Assembly: GCF_001422365.1 (NCBI RefSeq)
Contig: NZ_LMMT01000034.1
Coordinates: 2,678 to 66,677, forward strand
DNA length: 64,000 nucleotides
Origin: Pseudorhodoferax sp. Leaf265
GTDB lineage: Bacteria > Pseudomonadota > Gammaproteobacteria > Burkholderiales > Burkholderiaceae_C
Reading direction: 5' to 3'
Part shown: positions 51,085-62,022 of the stretch, one piece after another
Position numbering within the stretch: position 1 is the stretch's first letter
Layout: every line of letters begins with the position of its first letter
Notes under the pieces: generated by a model
Database searches by the model: none
Told to the model about the DNA's origin: nothing
Seen by the model: only the letters and a program-made list of their open reading frames with translations
Translations under genes and position numbers: made by a program

Positions 51085-52364
51085 CGCGCCGTGGCCGTGG
51101 CGATGGCGCCGGCCTGCGCCAGCGCGGCGATGCGCTCGGCGCTGTAGCCCAGCCTGTCGCGCAGGATCTGCTCCGTGTGCTGGCCGATGTCGGGCGCGGC
51201 CACGGGGTCGGCCACCGGGGTGGCCGAATAGCGGATCGGCGAGGCCACGTTGGGCACCCAGCCGTGTTGCGGGTGGGCCACGCGGCTCACCAGGCGGCGC
51301 TCGGCCGCCTCGGGCGAGCGCAGCGCCTGGCCCACGCTGCGCACCTGGCCGCAGGGGATGGTGGCAGCGCGCATGCGCGGCTGCCAGTGGCTCCACGGCT
51401 GCCGGGCGAAGGCTTCGCCGAGGATGGCGAACAGCTCCTCGCGGCGGGCGATGCGTCCCTTGGGCGTGGCGTATTCGGGCGCGGCGGCCAGGTCGGGCCG
51501 TTCCATCACCTGGGTCATCAGGCGCTGGAAGATCTTGCTGTTGCCGCAGTTGATGTAGAAGGCGCCGTCGCTGGCATGGAACACGCCCGACGGGCAGGTG
51601 TCCGGGCTGGTGTTGCCATGGCGCTGCGGCTCCTCGCCGCTGAACAGGTGCTGTACGCTGGCGTAGCCTGTCATCAGCACGGCGTTGTCGAACAGCGCCA
51701 CGTCCACCTGCTGGCCGATGCCGTGGCGCTCGCGCGCCATCAACGCGCCCAGGATGGCGTTGCCGGCCATCATCGCGGTGCTGATGTCCATGACCGGCGA
51801 CAGCGCGCGCACGCCTTCGCGGTCGGCGTAGCCGTTCATCGAGACGAAGCCGCTCTCGACCTGGGCGATGGGGTCGAATCCCAGGCGGTCGGCGAACGCG
51901 CCTTCGCGCCCGTAGGCCGAGACCGAGGCATAGACCAGCCGCGGGTTCTGCGCTTTCAGGCTCTCGTAGCCCAGGCCCAGGCGGTCCATCACGCCGGTGC
52001 TGAAGTTCTCGGCCACCACGTCGGCGCCGGCGATCAGCTCGCGCGCGATCTGCTGGCCGTCCAGGCTCTTGAGGTCCAGCGCGATGCTCTGCTTGTTGCG
52101 GTTGCACCAGAGGTAGGGGCCGCCCAGCGTGGGGTCGTCGGGATGGGCCGGGGGGTAGTAGCGGTAGGCGTCGCCCTGGCCAATGGCCTCGACCTTGATG
52201 ACCTCGGCGCCCATGTCGGCCAGGATCATGGTGGCCAGCGGGCCGGCGATGAAGTGGGTGAAGTCCACCACGCGGAGGCCGGCCAGCGGCAGCGGCGCGC
52301 CGGCAGGGCGTGGCTGGTGTTCGGGAAAGTCCGCCAGGCGGCTCTGGATGTCGTTGCTGTGCAT
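51081..52364 (-). CDS. Class III CoA-transferase (CaiB/BaiF family)
   Basis: This 427-residue protein has the N-terminal block LAGLRVVDFTHFIAGPLATM and ADMGAEVIKVEA. Asp193 in PVMDISTAMMAG is at the catalytic Asp position. It would activate an acid by CoA transfer, or act on the product of the Rieske oxygenase. The start at 52364 drops 18 upstream codons; GAGACGAC just upstream is a modest ribosome site. It lies 14 bases after a Bug gene and overlaps the thiolase-fold gene. Confidence 0.9.
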   Translation of the reverse strand: MHSNDIQSRLADFPEHQPRPAGAPLPLAGLRVVDFTHFIAGPLATMILADMGAEVIKVEAIGQGDAYRYYPPAHPDDPTLGGPYLWCNRNKQSIALDLKSLDGQQIARELIAGADVVAENFSTGVMDRLGLGYESLKAQNPRLVYASVSAYGREGAFADRLGFDPIAQVESGFVSMNGYADREGVRALSPVMDISTAMMAGNAILGALMARERHGIGQQVDVALFDNAVLMTGYASVQHLFSGEEPQRHGNTSPDTCPSGVFHASDGAFYINCGNSKIFQRLMTQVMERPDLAAAPEYATPKGRIARREELFAILGEAFARQPWSHWQPRMRAATIPCGQVRSVGQALRSPEAAERRLVSRVAHPQHGWVPNVASPIRYSATPVADPVAAPDIGQHTEQILRDRLGYSAERIAALAQAGAIATATAR

Positions 52365-52378
52365 GTCGTCTCGGTGTT

Positions 52379-53347
52379 TCACATCTCGATGCGGGCGCCC
52401 TGGATCACGGGCTTCCACTGCTGGATCTCGTCCTTGATCAGGTTCTCCATCTCGGCCGGCGTGCTGCTGCGTGCCTCCACGTTGCGGCCGGTGAAGAGCT
52501 TGTGGATTTCCGGCCGTGCCACGGCCGCGACCACCGCCGCGTTCAGCTTCTGGACGATCTCGTCGGGCGTGCCCTTGGGCGCGAGCAGGCCGAACCAGGC
52601 CGCGCTCTTGAAGCCCGGCAGCGCGTCGGCGATCGCGGGCACGCCGGGCACCACGGGCGTGGCCTTGAGCGTGCTCACGCCCAGGTACTTGACCTTGCCG
52701 GTGGCCAGCATGGTGGCGCCGTCCAGCCCGGTCACGAAACTGGCCTGCACCTGCCCGCCGAGCATCGCGGTGGTCAGCGGTGCGCCGCCGTTGTAGGGCA
52801 CGTGCACCAGGCGGATGCCGGCGGCCGTGTTGAAGTATTCGCTCGTGAGGTGCGAGAACGAGCCGTTGCCCACCGATCCGATGTTGAGCTTGCCGTCCTG
52901 CTTCTTGACGTAGGCGACGAACTCCTGGACGCTGCCCGCCGGCAGATCGGCCGGCACGGCCAGGATCATGGGCGTGAACGCCACGGTCGAGATCGGGCGG
53001 AAGTCGCGCACCTCGTCGTACGGCGTCTTGCGCATCAGGGACAGCAGGGCGCTGGGCCCGCTGTTGCCGAAGACCAGCGTGTAGCCGTCGGGCGCGGCCT
53101 TGGCCACCATGTCGGTGCCGATGGCGCCACCCGCGCCCGGGCGGTTGTCGATGATGACGGGCTGGCCCAGCGCCTCGGCCAATGGCTGCTGCACGGCACG
53201 CGCCAGCTGGTCGGTGCTGCCGCCGGCCGCGTACGGCACGATGACGCGGATGGGCTTGCTGGGGTAGGTCTGCGCGGCGGCCGGCAGGGCGACGGCCAGC
53301 AGGGCGAGTGCCAGCGCGTGGCGGCGAAGGATGCGGGACTGGGTCAT
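52379..53347 (-). CDS. Bug/TTT family periplasmic binding protein
   Basis: This 322-residue protein has the signal peptide MTQSRILRRHALALALLA...AAAQ and mature N-terminus TYPSKPIRVIVPYAAGGSTD. APDGYTLVFG and PFTPMILAVPADL are the usual Bug blocks. Its start overlaps the GntR stop by four bases, so regulator and binding protein are translated together. It sits in the Rieske operon, suggesting uptake of the aromatic or cyclic acid attacked by that oxygenase. Confidence 0.9.
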   Translation of the reverse strand: MTQSRILRRHALALALLAVALPAAAQTYPSKPIRVIVPYAAGGSTDQLARAVQQPLAEALGQPVIIDNRPGAGGAIGTDMVAKAAPDGYTLVFGNSGPSALLSLMRKTPYDEVRDFRPISTVAFTPMILAVPADLPAGSVQEFVAYVKKQDGKLNIGSVGNGSFSHLTSEYFNTAAGIRLVHVPYNGGAPLTTAMLGGQVQASFVTGLDGATMLATGKVKYLGVSTLKATPVVPGVPAIADALPGFKSAAWFGLLAPKGTPDEIVQKLNAAVVAAVARPEIHKLFTGRNVEARSSTPAEMENLIKDEIQQWKPVIQGARIEM

Positions 53348-54144
53348 GTCGGTTTCTCGTGGGGATGGGGAACGGAAGAGCGGCGTGGATCAGGGGGCGC
53401 TGGCTGGTCGCCGGGGCTGTCGAGCAACTGGTGCCAGTGGCGGCTGGCGCGGTGCATGTGCCCCAGCACCAGCGCCTGGGCGGCGGCCGTGTCGCGCCGT
53501 TCGATGCACGCGATCATCTGCCGGTGGTCGGCAGCCGAGGCCGCGCCTTCGGCCCGGTCCTGGAACCAGACGGTGCGCCGGCCGGCCGTGAACTCGTAGA
53601 ACGCGTTCAGCACCCGCACCAGCACCGAGTTGTGGGTGGCGTCGGCCACCGCCAGGTGGAACTGCGTGTCCTGCCCGGCGATGTTGCCGCCCTCGGCCAG
53701 CAGCTGCTCGGTGCGCTGCTGGATGCCATGCAGGCGCTGCAGGTCGGCATCGCTGCGGCGTTGGCAGGCCAGGCCGGCGGCGAGCACCTCCAGGTGGGCC
53801 CGCACCTCGGTGGTTTCGGCCACCTCGTTCGGCGTCGGCGTCTCGCCCAGGCCGGTCAGCATGACCAGCGCCTCGAAGCTGCTTTCCTTGGCCATGTGGC
53901 GCAGGTAGATGCCCGAGTTGGGCCGCGAATCGACCACGCGCAACGCCACCAGCGTGGCCAGTGCCTCGCGCACGGCATTGCGGCCGACGCCCAGGCGCTC
54001 GGCGAAGTCGCGTTCGGACGGCAGGCGGTCGCCCGGCTGCAGCCGCCGTTCGCGCAGGTAGTGCACGATGCCGACCATGGCGGGTTGCGCCGGCAGCTTC
54101 GCAGGCGGGGCGTCGTGGGCCATGGAGGAAGCGTCTGCCAGCAT
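53344..54144 (-). CDS. GntR-family regulator, FadR subfamily
   Basis: This 266-residue regulator has an N-terminal winged helix (GDRLPSERDFAERLGVGRNA then VREALATLVAL) and a C-terminal FCD domain (AHLEVLAAGLA, DTQFHLAVADATHN). It is embedded in the Rieske operon rather than standing alone. Either this protein or the GntR protein at 30910 could bind the shared palindromes. This gene has no palindrome directly upstream, but operator sites F precede its operon. The start could also be an internal ATG at 54123. Confidence 0.87.
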   Translation of the reverse strand: MLADASSMAHDAPPAKLPAQPAMVGIVHYLRERRLQPGDRLPSERDFAERLGVGRNAVREALATLVALRVVDSRPNSGIYLRHMAKESSFEALVMLTGLGETPTPNEVAETTEVRAHLEVLAAGLACQRRSDADLQRLHGIQQRTEQLLAEGGNIAGQDTQFHLAVADATHNSVLVRVLNAFYEFTAGRRTVWFQDRAEGAASAADHRQMIACIERRDTAAAQALVLGHMHRASRHWHQLLDSPGDQPAPPDPRRSSVPHPHEKPT

Positions 54145-54153
54145 GCGTGCGCC

Positions 54154-55107
54154 TCAGAGGTCCAGCACCAGGGTCGGCGAGCGGGCGCCCGAGCAGCACA
54201 CCATGATGGCGTCGTTGCAGGCCTTTTCGTCGTCGGACAGGTAGTCGTCGCGGTGGTCGGGCGTGCCGTCGACCACGCGCGTGCGGCAGGTGCCGCAGAC
54301 GCCGGCCGAGCAGGCGTACTGCACGTCCACGCCGTGGTCCAGCAAGGTGTCCAGGATGGTTTTGCCTTCGGGCACCGTGAAGCGGTGGCCACTGCGCTGC
54401 AGCACCAGTTCGAAGCCGCCCGCGGTGGCGGCCGCGCTGCTGGCGGCGAAACGCTCGGTGTGCACCTGCGCGGCGGGGCGGGCGGCGCAGGCGGCGACGA
54501 ACGCGTCGATCATGCGCGCCGGGCCGCAGCAGTACAGGTGCGCCTCGGGCGGCGCGGCGGCCACGATGGCCGACAAGGGCATGCGCGCCTCGCCGCTGTC
54601 GCCCAGGTACAGCTGCACGGCCTGCGCACCGGCGTCCAGTGCGGCGAGTTCGTCCACGAAGGCCGCGGTCCGTGCCGAGCGCGCCGCATAGTGCAGCTGC
54701 CAGGGCCGCTGTCCGCGTTGGCGCTGGCGAGCCATGGACAGCAGCGGCGTGATGCCGATGCCGCCGGCGATCAGCACCGCCGGTGCCGCGGTGTCGGCCA
54801 GCGCGAAGTCGTTCGACGGGGCGCCGGCCTGCAGCACGTCGCCCACGCGGGGCCGGGTGTGCATCCAGGCCGAGCCGCCGCGGCCTTCCTTGTCGTGCTG
54901 CACGGCGATCACGTAGCGGTGCGTCTCGGCCGGGTCGTTCAGCAGCGAATAGCTGCGCACCATCTGCTCGGGCAGGTGCAGGTCGATGTGCGCACCGGCC
55001 GTGAAAGCAGGCAGGGCCTGGCCCGTGGCCGACACCAGCTCGTAAGAGGCGATGTCCTCCGCCTCCAGCCGGATCTGGCGCAGGCGCAGCTTGAGCAGGT
55101 CGTTCAC
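54154..55107 (-). CDS. Reductase of the Rieske oxygenase (PDR/VanB family)
   Basis: This 317-residue protein combines an FMN domain with VRSYSLLNDP, a nucleotide-binding domain with GGIGITPLLSM, and a 2Fe-2S domain with CSAGVCGTC plus a fourth Cys 29 residues later. It is the electron donor of the next upstream gene, a Rieske oxygenase, as in phthalate dioxygenase systems. The start is GTG at 55107 without a strong ribosome site. It resembles the P450-linked reductase at 22872 in the TPDHRD segment between the cysteines. Confidence 0.92.
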   Translation of the reverse strand: MNDLLKLRLRQIRLEAEDIASYELVSATGQALPAFTAGAHIDLHLPEQMVRSYSLLNDPAETHRYVIAVQHDKEGRGGSAWMHTRPRVGDVLQAGAPSNDFALADTAAPAVLIAGGIGITPLLSMARQRQRGQRPWQLHYAARSARTAAFVDELAALDAGAQAVQLYLGDSGEARMPLSAIVAAAPPEAHLYCCGPARMIDAFVAACAARPAAQVHTERFAASSAAATAGGFELVLQRSGHRFTVPEGKTILDTLLDHGVDVQYACSAGVCGTCRTRVVDGTPDHRDDYLSDDEKACNDAIMVCCSGARSPTLVLDL

Positions 55108-55129
55108 GTGCGTGTTCCGTCGCCGAGGC

Positions 55130-56452
55130 TCACAGCGCGTAGCCGAAGTCTTCGCCCAGGCGGGCCGTCATCGCCAGCTTGCCGCCGTCGTCCTTCCACG
55201 ATGCGCTGGCCGGCAGCGTGAGCGAGACCGCGCGCACCATCCACAGCGCGGGGTCGTCGTAGCGGGGCGGCTTGACGCCCTCGGCCGACAGCTTGCGCAC
55301 ACTGTCCAGCAGCAGGCGGCGGGTCATGGCGATGCCGGTGTCGCTGATGCCCAGGTGCTCCTTGGAGCGGTCGTAGATCGGCGCCACGCCGGACTGGCAG
55401 GCGGCGTCCTGCACCCACAGGCCGGGCAGGCCGGAGAACCAGGTCTTGGTCTGCGCGTCGTAGTTGAACAGGAAGCCGGTCTCGTTGTTGAACTTGGTCC
55501 AGTACTTGGCGAACGGCTGCGTCGGCGGGCGTGGCACGTAGGCGTCCTGGCTGGGATGCCCGGTCTCGCGGCCGGCGTGGCCTTCCACGAACAGCTTGCG
55601 CGTCTTCTCGTAGAACGGCGTGACCGGCGTGTACGAGAACATGATGCACAGCGTGTGGTGGTCGTCCAGCGGCACCCAGGCATGGCCGCTCAGCTCGGGG
55701 TACTTGGACTGTGGCGGCACCAGCGTGTAGAAGGGCAGCAGGAACTGGTTCACGCGCCAGTAGTGGGTGTTCTCGTCCAGCACGCGGCGCGAGGCCACGC
55801 TCATGCCGAAGTCCTGCTTCTGGCATTCGAAGATCGGGCGCAGGTCGCGCTTGGCCACCCATTCGCTGATGGCGCCCTGCGCGTCGATGCGGCCGTGCAG
55901 GATGGCCGCGTGGGCCGAGTCGATCTCGCCTTCCACCGCCTGCAGCCAGTTGCACTCCTGCACGCGGAAGCTCACGTGCACGTTCTCCTGCGGTACCAGG
56001 TTCCATTCCATGTCGGGCAGGGGGGGCGGGGCGTCCTGGTCGGGGCCCATGTAGGCCCAGACCATGCCGTTGCGCTCGGTGCAGCGGTAGTGCTTGAGGC
56101 GGGTCTTCTCCTTCAGGCGGGTGTCGGCCGGCTCGGCCGGCATGTCCAGCACCTTGCCGTCCACGCCGAACTTCCAGCCGTGGTAGACGCAGCGCAGGCC
56201 GCAATCCTCGTTGCGGCCGAACACCAGCGGCGCGCCGCGGTGCGGGCACGCATGGTCCACCAGCCCGAGCCGGCCTTCGCTGTCCTTGAAGGCCAGCAGC
56301 TCCTCGCCCAGCAGGCGCACGCGCTGCGGCTGGCCGCCGGGCGGCAGGTCGGTGCTGGGCAGGAAGGGCAGCCAGTACAGGCGCATCAGCTGGCCCATCG
56401 GGGTGCCGGGGCCGACACGCGTGAGGCGTTCGTTGTCTTCGGTGGTGAGCAT
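55130..56452 (-). CDS. Rieske non-haem iron ring-hydroxylating oxygenase (phthalate dioxygenase type)
   Basis: This 440-residue oxygenase has the Rieske cluster ligands Cys69-Pro-His71 and Cys88-x2-His91 in CPHRG and CVYHGW. The mononuclear iron site follows with EGEIDSAHAAILH, carrying bridging Asp178, His181 and His186. The size and single-subunit form match phthalate 4,5-dioxygenase and vanillate demethylase-like enzymes. It adds oxygen to an aromatic or alicyclic substrate or demethylates it. It is the first gene of an eight-gene minus operon (oxygenase, reductase, GntR, Bug, CoA-transferase, thiolase-fold, DUF35, racemase) behind operator F. Confidence 0.93.
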   Translation of the reverse strand: MLTTEDNERLTRVGPGTPMGQLMRLYWLPFLPSTDLPPGGQPQRVRLLGEELLAFKDSEGRLGLVDHACPHRGAPLVFGRNEDCGLRCVYHGWKFGVDGKVLDMPAEPADTRLKEKTRLKHYRCTERNGMVWAYMGPDQDAPPPLPDMEWNLVPQENVHVSFRVQECNWLQAVEGEIDSAHAAILHGRIDAQGAISEWVAKRDLRPIFECQKQDFGMSVASRRVLDENTHYWRVNQFLLPFYTLVPPQSKYPELSGHAWVPLDDHHTLCIMFSYTPVTPFYEKTRKLFVEGHAGRETGHPSQDAYVPRPPTQPFAKYWTKFNNETGFLFNYDAQTKTWFSGLPGLWVQDAACQSGVAPIYDRSKEHLGISDTGIAMTRRLLLDSVRKLSAEGVKPPRYDDPALWMVRAVSLTLPASASWKDDGGKLAMTARLGEDFGYAL

Positions 56453-56528
56453 GGTCGGTTCTCGTGGTCAGGGTGGATCGGGGTGGATCGGGGTGGCCTT
56501 GGGGCAGTCCCAGGCGCTGGTTGGCCAA

Positions 56529-56567
56529 TGTGGTTCTACCAATATTATTATCATTGGTTGGGCCAAT
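56529..56567. promoter_or_regulatory. Paired GntR-type operators F1/F2 upstream of the Rieske operon
   Basis: F1 is TGTGGT-TCT-ACCAAT (56529-56543); F2 is ATTGGT-TGG-GCCAAT (56553-56567). Their centres are 24 bases apart. An AT-rich stretch between them contains, on the minus strand, GATAAT (56547-56552), a good -10 for the Rieske gene that starts at 56452. Two sites flanking a -10 suggest tight repression. Confidence 0.75.
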
Positions 56568-56600
56568 TAAGAGAAATTTGAAGCCGACCGTCGCTGCGCG

Positions 56601-56649
56601 TTGACGGCCGGACGCATGCTGCCGACAATTGTTTATTGGTTGAACCAAC
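56601..56649 (+). promoter_or_regulatory. Promoter with GntR-type operator G for the Bug operon
   Basis: TTGACG (56601-56606) and GACAAT (56624-56629) form a -35/-10 pair with 17-base spacing on the plus strand. ATTGGT-TGA-ACCAAC (56635-56649) follows and would cover the transcription start. The Bug gene starts at 56662. Confidence 0.75.
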
Positions 56650-56661
56650 AACGGAGACATC

Positions 56662-58631
<1,970 letters not shown>

Positions 58632-58632
58632 C

Positions 58633-59457
58633 ATGGCGGCCGTCGACCTCGGCTGGCACACGGCCAGCGTTCCCTTCATGCGCACGCTGGGCGTGTGCTG
58701 GGAGGGCCAGGATGCGGCCGGCATCCGCATGCGCCTGCCCTGTGCCCCGGCCGTGCTGGATGCGGCCGGCACGGCGGTAGACCTGCGTGCCGTGGTGGCG
58801 CTGCTGGACCAGGCCGGCGGCGCGGCGGTCTACGCCGCGCTGCCGTCGGTGGCCGCCGCCACGCTGGAGCTGCGCGTGGATGTGCTGGGTTCGCCCGAGC
58901 CAGGGCAGGACGTCTGGGCGCACGCCTGCGTGCATGCGCAGTCCCACGGCAGCGCGCTGGTACTGGGCCAGGCCGCGTCAGGGTCGCTGGACGCGGCCGC
59001 CTTCATGCGCATGACGGCGCGCTACATCGTCGGCAGTGGGCCGGGCCAGGCGCCGGCCGATGGCGTCTACCTCGCGCGCCGCGCGCAGGCGGTCGCCCGC
59101 TTCGCCGCCGCCGGGGCACCTGCCGCGGGCGGCTTCGACGGGACCCTGGACGGGGCGGCCACGCCAGGTGGGTGGACGCTGCCGTTCGCCGAGCGGCTGG
59201 TCGGCTCGGTCACTTTGCCGGCGCTGCACGGCGGTGTGGTCGGCGCCGGGCTGCTGACGGCCGCAGTGCGGGCCGGGTGCGCGTCGCCGGCGCAGCGCCT
59301 GTCCGCCATGACGGTGCGCTACCTGCGCGCGGCCAGGGCCGAAGCGTCGATGGTGACGGCACGGCTGGCGAAGGGGGGCGCCCGGGCGTCGTTCGTGCAG
59401 GCACGGCTGGTGCAGGGTGAGCGGCTCGTCGCAACGGCGCACTGCTTGTTCGGCTGA
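58633..59457 (+). CDS. Acyl-CoA thioesterase, double hotdog (PaaI-like)
   Basis: This 274-residue protein consists of two hotdog domains. The second has the thioesterase motif LHGGVVGAGLLTAA (about residues 197-210). In the first, the matching HGG is replaced (VDLRAVVALLDQAGG), so only one half is likely catalytic. It would release free acid from a CoA thioester, perhaps to rescue CoA from a dead-end intermediate. One base separates it from the preceding gene. The operon ends here against the convergent Bug gene. Confidence 0.82.
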   Translation: MAAVDLGWHTASVPFMRTLGVCWEGQDAAGIRMRLPCAPAVLDAAGTAVDLRAVVALLDQAGGAAVYAALPSVAAATLELRVDVLGSPEPGQDVWAHACVHAQSHGSALVLGQAASGSLDAAAFMRMTARYIVGSGPGQAPADGVYLARRAQAVARFAAAGAPAAGGFDGTLDGAATPGGWTLPFAERLVGSVTLPALHGGVVGAGLLTAAVRAGCASPAQRLSAMTVRYLRAARAEASMVTARLAKGGARASFVQARLVQGERLVATAHCLFG

Positions 59458-59498
59458 ACGGCACGGCGGCCCGACGCCGCCAGGCGCTGCCGCGCCGC

Positions 59499-60473
59499 TC
59501 AACCCGTCAGCTTCACACGTCCGTCGTCCACAAGCTTCTTGGCGATCGCCAACTGCTCGGCCATGAAGCCCGCCAGCTTCTCCGGTGGCCAGGCGACCGG
59601 CTCGAAACCCAGTTCCAGCAGCTTGGGCTGGATGTCGGGCAGCAGCAGGATGCGGTTGATCTCCGCGCCGAGCTTGTGCAGCACCGGTTTGGGCGTCGCG
59701 GCGGGCGCCAGCAGCGCGGCCCAGCCCGGCAGGTTGACACCGGGCAGGCCGGACTCGGCGAAGGTCGGCACGTCCGCGTAGAGCGGAAAGCGCGACGGGC
59801 TGGCCACCGCCAGCGCCTTGATCTTGCCGGCGTAGCGCGAGACGCCGCCCAGCGAGACCACGGCCGCGTCGACCTGCTCGCCCAGCAGGTCCTGCAGGGC
59901 CGGCGCTTCGCCCTTGTACGGCACATGCACCATGTCGACGCCGGCCGCCGCGTTGATCTGCTCGCCCACGAAGTGCCCGCCGGAGCCTGGCCCGTAGGAG
60001 GCATAGCTGAACTTGCCGGGCCGCCGCTTGACCAGGGCCACGAACTCCTGCACGGTGTTGACGTTGAGCGAGGTGCGCACGCCCAGCGCGATGGGTGTGA
60101 CCGCCATCATGCTGACCGGTGCCAGCTCGCTGAGCTTGTAGGGTGTGTTCGCCTGCAACACCAGGTTGGTCAGCAGCGCGCTGTAGCCGAGCAGCAGCGT
60201 CTGCCCGTCGGGCGGCTGCTTGGCGACATAGCCTGCCGCGATGGCGCCGCTGGCACCGGCCTTGGATTCCACGATGGCCGGCTGGCCCCAGGCCTCGGTC
60301 AGCTTGGCCCCGATCAGCCGCATCATGGTGTCGTGCCCGCCGCCGGCAGGCGTCGGGATGATGAAGCGGACCGGGCCGCTGGGGTAGGGCGCCTGCGCCC
60401 GCGCTGCGGGCCAGGCCGTGGCGGCCAGCAGTGCCAGCGCCGATTGCAGTGCGTCGCGTCGTGTGGGGTTCAT
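59499..60473 (-). CDS. Bug/TTT family periplasmic binding protein
   Basis: This 324-residue protein has a twin-arginine-like start (MNPTRRDALQ), a signal peptide ending ARAQ near residue 27, and mature N-terminus APYPSGPVRFIIPTPAGGGHD. It is closely related to the protein at 56662. GGAGAC stands seven bases before the start at 60473. It is the last gene of the acyl-CoA synthetase operon, 30 bases after the dehydrogenase gene. Confidence 0.9.
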   Translation of the reverse strand: MNPTRRDALQSALALLAATAWPAARAQAPYPSGPVRFIIPTPAGGGHDTMMRLIGAKLTEAWGQPAIVESKAGASGAIAAGYVAKQPPDGQTLLLGYSALLTNLVLQANTPYKLSELAPVSMMAVTPIALGVRTSLNVNTVQEFVALVKRRPGKFSYASYGPGSGGHFVGEQINAAAGVDMVHVPYKGEAPALQDLLGEQVDAAVVSLGGVSRYAGKIKALAVASPSRFPLYADVPTFAESGLPGVNLPGWAALLAPAATPKPVLHKLGAEINRILLLPDIQPKLLELGFEPVAWPPEKLAGFMAEQLAIAKKLVDDGRVKLTG

Positions 60474-60503
60474 CGTTGTCTCCAATGTCATGGGGAAGGG
60501 GGC

Positions 60504-61646
60504 TCAGGACCGCATCAGCTCGCGCGCGATCACCACGCGCTGGATCTGGTTCGTGCCCTCGAAGATCTGGTTCAGCTTGGCGTCGCGCATCATCTTTTCG
60601 ACCGGGTAGTCGCGCACGTAGCCGTAGCCGCCGAAGACCTGCACGGCGTCGGTGGTGACCTTCATGGCCACGTCGCTGGCGAAGCACTTGGCCATGCTGG
60701 CGAAGATCGGCAGCTGGGCCCAGTCCTCGGCGTCGCCCAGGCGCGCGCACTCGTAGGTCAGCGCGCGCGCCGCCTCGATCTGCATCTTCATGTCGGCCAG
60801 CATGAACTGGATGCCCTGGAATTCGATGATGGCGCGCTTGAACTGGCGGCGTTGCTTGGCATAGTCCAGCGCCGCGTCGAACGCGCCCTGCGCCAGGCCG
60901 ACCGAGGCCGCGGCGATGGCCGGGCGGTTCAGGTCCAGCGCGCGCATGGCCGAGCGGAAGCCCTGGCCCTCGGCACCCAGCATGTGGTCCACCGGCACGC
61001 GCACGTTGTCCAGGTGGATGGGCACGTTGATCGTGCCCTTCATGCCCATCTTGCGTTCGTTGCGGCCGAAGCTCAGGCCCTTGGCGTTCTTCACGTCGAC
61101 GATGAAGGCGCTGATGTCGCTGGCGCCGGCCCCGTCGCCGGTCTTGGCGAACAGCATGAGGTAGTCAGCGCGGCTGCCGAAGGTGCACCACTGCTTCTGG
61201 CCGTTGATGACGTAGTGGTCGCCTTCGCGCACGGCGCGCGTGCGCATGCCGCCCACGTCCGAGCCGCAGTCGGGCTCGCTGATCGCGATCGCGGTGACGG
61301 TGCGGCCCCGGGCCAGCAGGGGCAGGTAGTGCTGCTTCTGCGCCTCGCTGCCGAAGTGCATGATGGGCAGCGCGAACATGGTGTTCATGCCGGCCATCAG
61401 CGCGCAGGATTCGGACACGCGCGCGATCTCCTCGCGCGCCAGGCACACCATGGTCAGGTTGGCGCCGGGGCCGCCGTAGGCCTCGGGCACCCACAGCTGC
61501 AGCAGCCCCATGTCGCCGTAGACCTCGATCAGCTCTTCGGGGAAGCGGTCGTTCTCGTCGATCTCGGGGGCGATCGGCGCCACGTGGTCCTGCACCAGGC
61601 GGCGCACGCCGTCGCGGAACGCGGCTTGTTCTTCACTCAGTTGCAT
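60504..61646 (-). CDS. Acyl-CoA dehydrogenase
   Basis: This 380-residue FAD enzyme has the full family layout: [54 protein letters not shown], and the catalytic Glu in [10 protein letters not shown] near residue 365. The start at 61646 overlaps the DUF6285 gene by 14 bases. The order synthetase, APH-like kinase, DUF6285 protein, dehydrogenase suggests a pathway in which an acid is activated and then desaturated, with the kinase and DUF6285 protein as accessory steps. Confidence 0.94.
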   Translation of the reverse strand: MQLSEEQAAFRDGVRRLVQDHVAPIAPEIDENDRFPEELIEVYGDMGLLQLWVPEAYGGPGANLTMVCLAREEIARVSESCALMAGMNTMFALPIMHFGSEAQKQHYLPLLARGRTVTAIAISEPDCGSDVGGMRTRAVREGDHYVINGQKQWCTFGSRADYLMLFAKTGDGAGASDISAFIVDVKNAKGLSFGRNERKMGMKGTINVPIHLDNVRVPVDHMLGAEGQGFRSAMRALDLNRPAIAAASVGLAQGAFDAALDYAKQRRQFKRAIIEFQGIQFMLADMKMQIEAARALTYECARLGDAEDWAQLPIFASMAKCFASDVAMKVTTDAVQVFGGYGYVRDYPVEKMMRDAKLNQIFEGTNQIQRVVIARELMRS

Positions 61647-62022
61647 GCTCGGGGCCTTGGTGTTGGTGTTGGTGTTGGTGCGCGGTCCAGCGCGGGTTGT
61701 TGATGGCCAACGCCTCGCGCAGCGACTGGCGCAGGTGCTGCACCAGCTCCGGCGCGTGCAGCGGCATGGCGCCCGATGCGATGGCATCGTGCAGGGCCCG
61801 GTTCAGCGTGGCGGTGTCGCCCTCGCGCTGCAGCAGGGCGCGCAGGCGCGCGCCGGCCGCGGCGTCGTGCGCGGGTGCCAGTTCGGCCTCGCGCAGCGCG
61901 GTGCGCAGCACGTTCGCGGCGATGCGCGTCTGGAACCGGTGGTAGCCGTCCAGCGTGGGCAGCAGTTCGTGCTCCAGGTAGTCGGCCGTGGCCTGCAGCA
62001 GCGCGGTGGCGGGCGGGATCAT
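61633..62022 (-). CDS. DUF6285 domain protein
   Basis: This 129-residue, mostly helical protein has the family start [19 protein letters not shown] and [16 protein letters not shown]. Its C-terminus carries an HQHQHQHQ tract encoded by a short hexamer repeat (about 61657-61682), which overlaps the start of the dehydrogenase gene. Members are usually found next to APH-like kinases and acyl-CoA dehydrogenases, and the same order occurs here. No catalytic residues are recognisable. It may be a subunit or regulator of the kinase. The function is unknown. Confidence 0.8.
   Translation of the reverse strand: MIPPATALLQATADYLEHELLPTLDGYHRFQTRIAANVLRTALREAELAPAHDAAAGARLRALLQREGDTATLNRALHDAIASGAMPLHAPELVQHLRQSLREALAINNPRWTAHQHQHQHQGPEHATE

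Noticed and set aside
56516-56529. A third operator-like GCTGGT...GCCAAT upstream of the Rieske gene
   Set aside because: The spacer is two bases instead of three and the left half is poor.
61657-61682. Hexamer repeat that might be a phase-variation switch
   Set aside because: The unit is six bases, so copy-number change keeps the frame, and only about four copies exist. It just lengthens the HQ tract of the DUF6285 protein.
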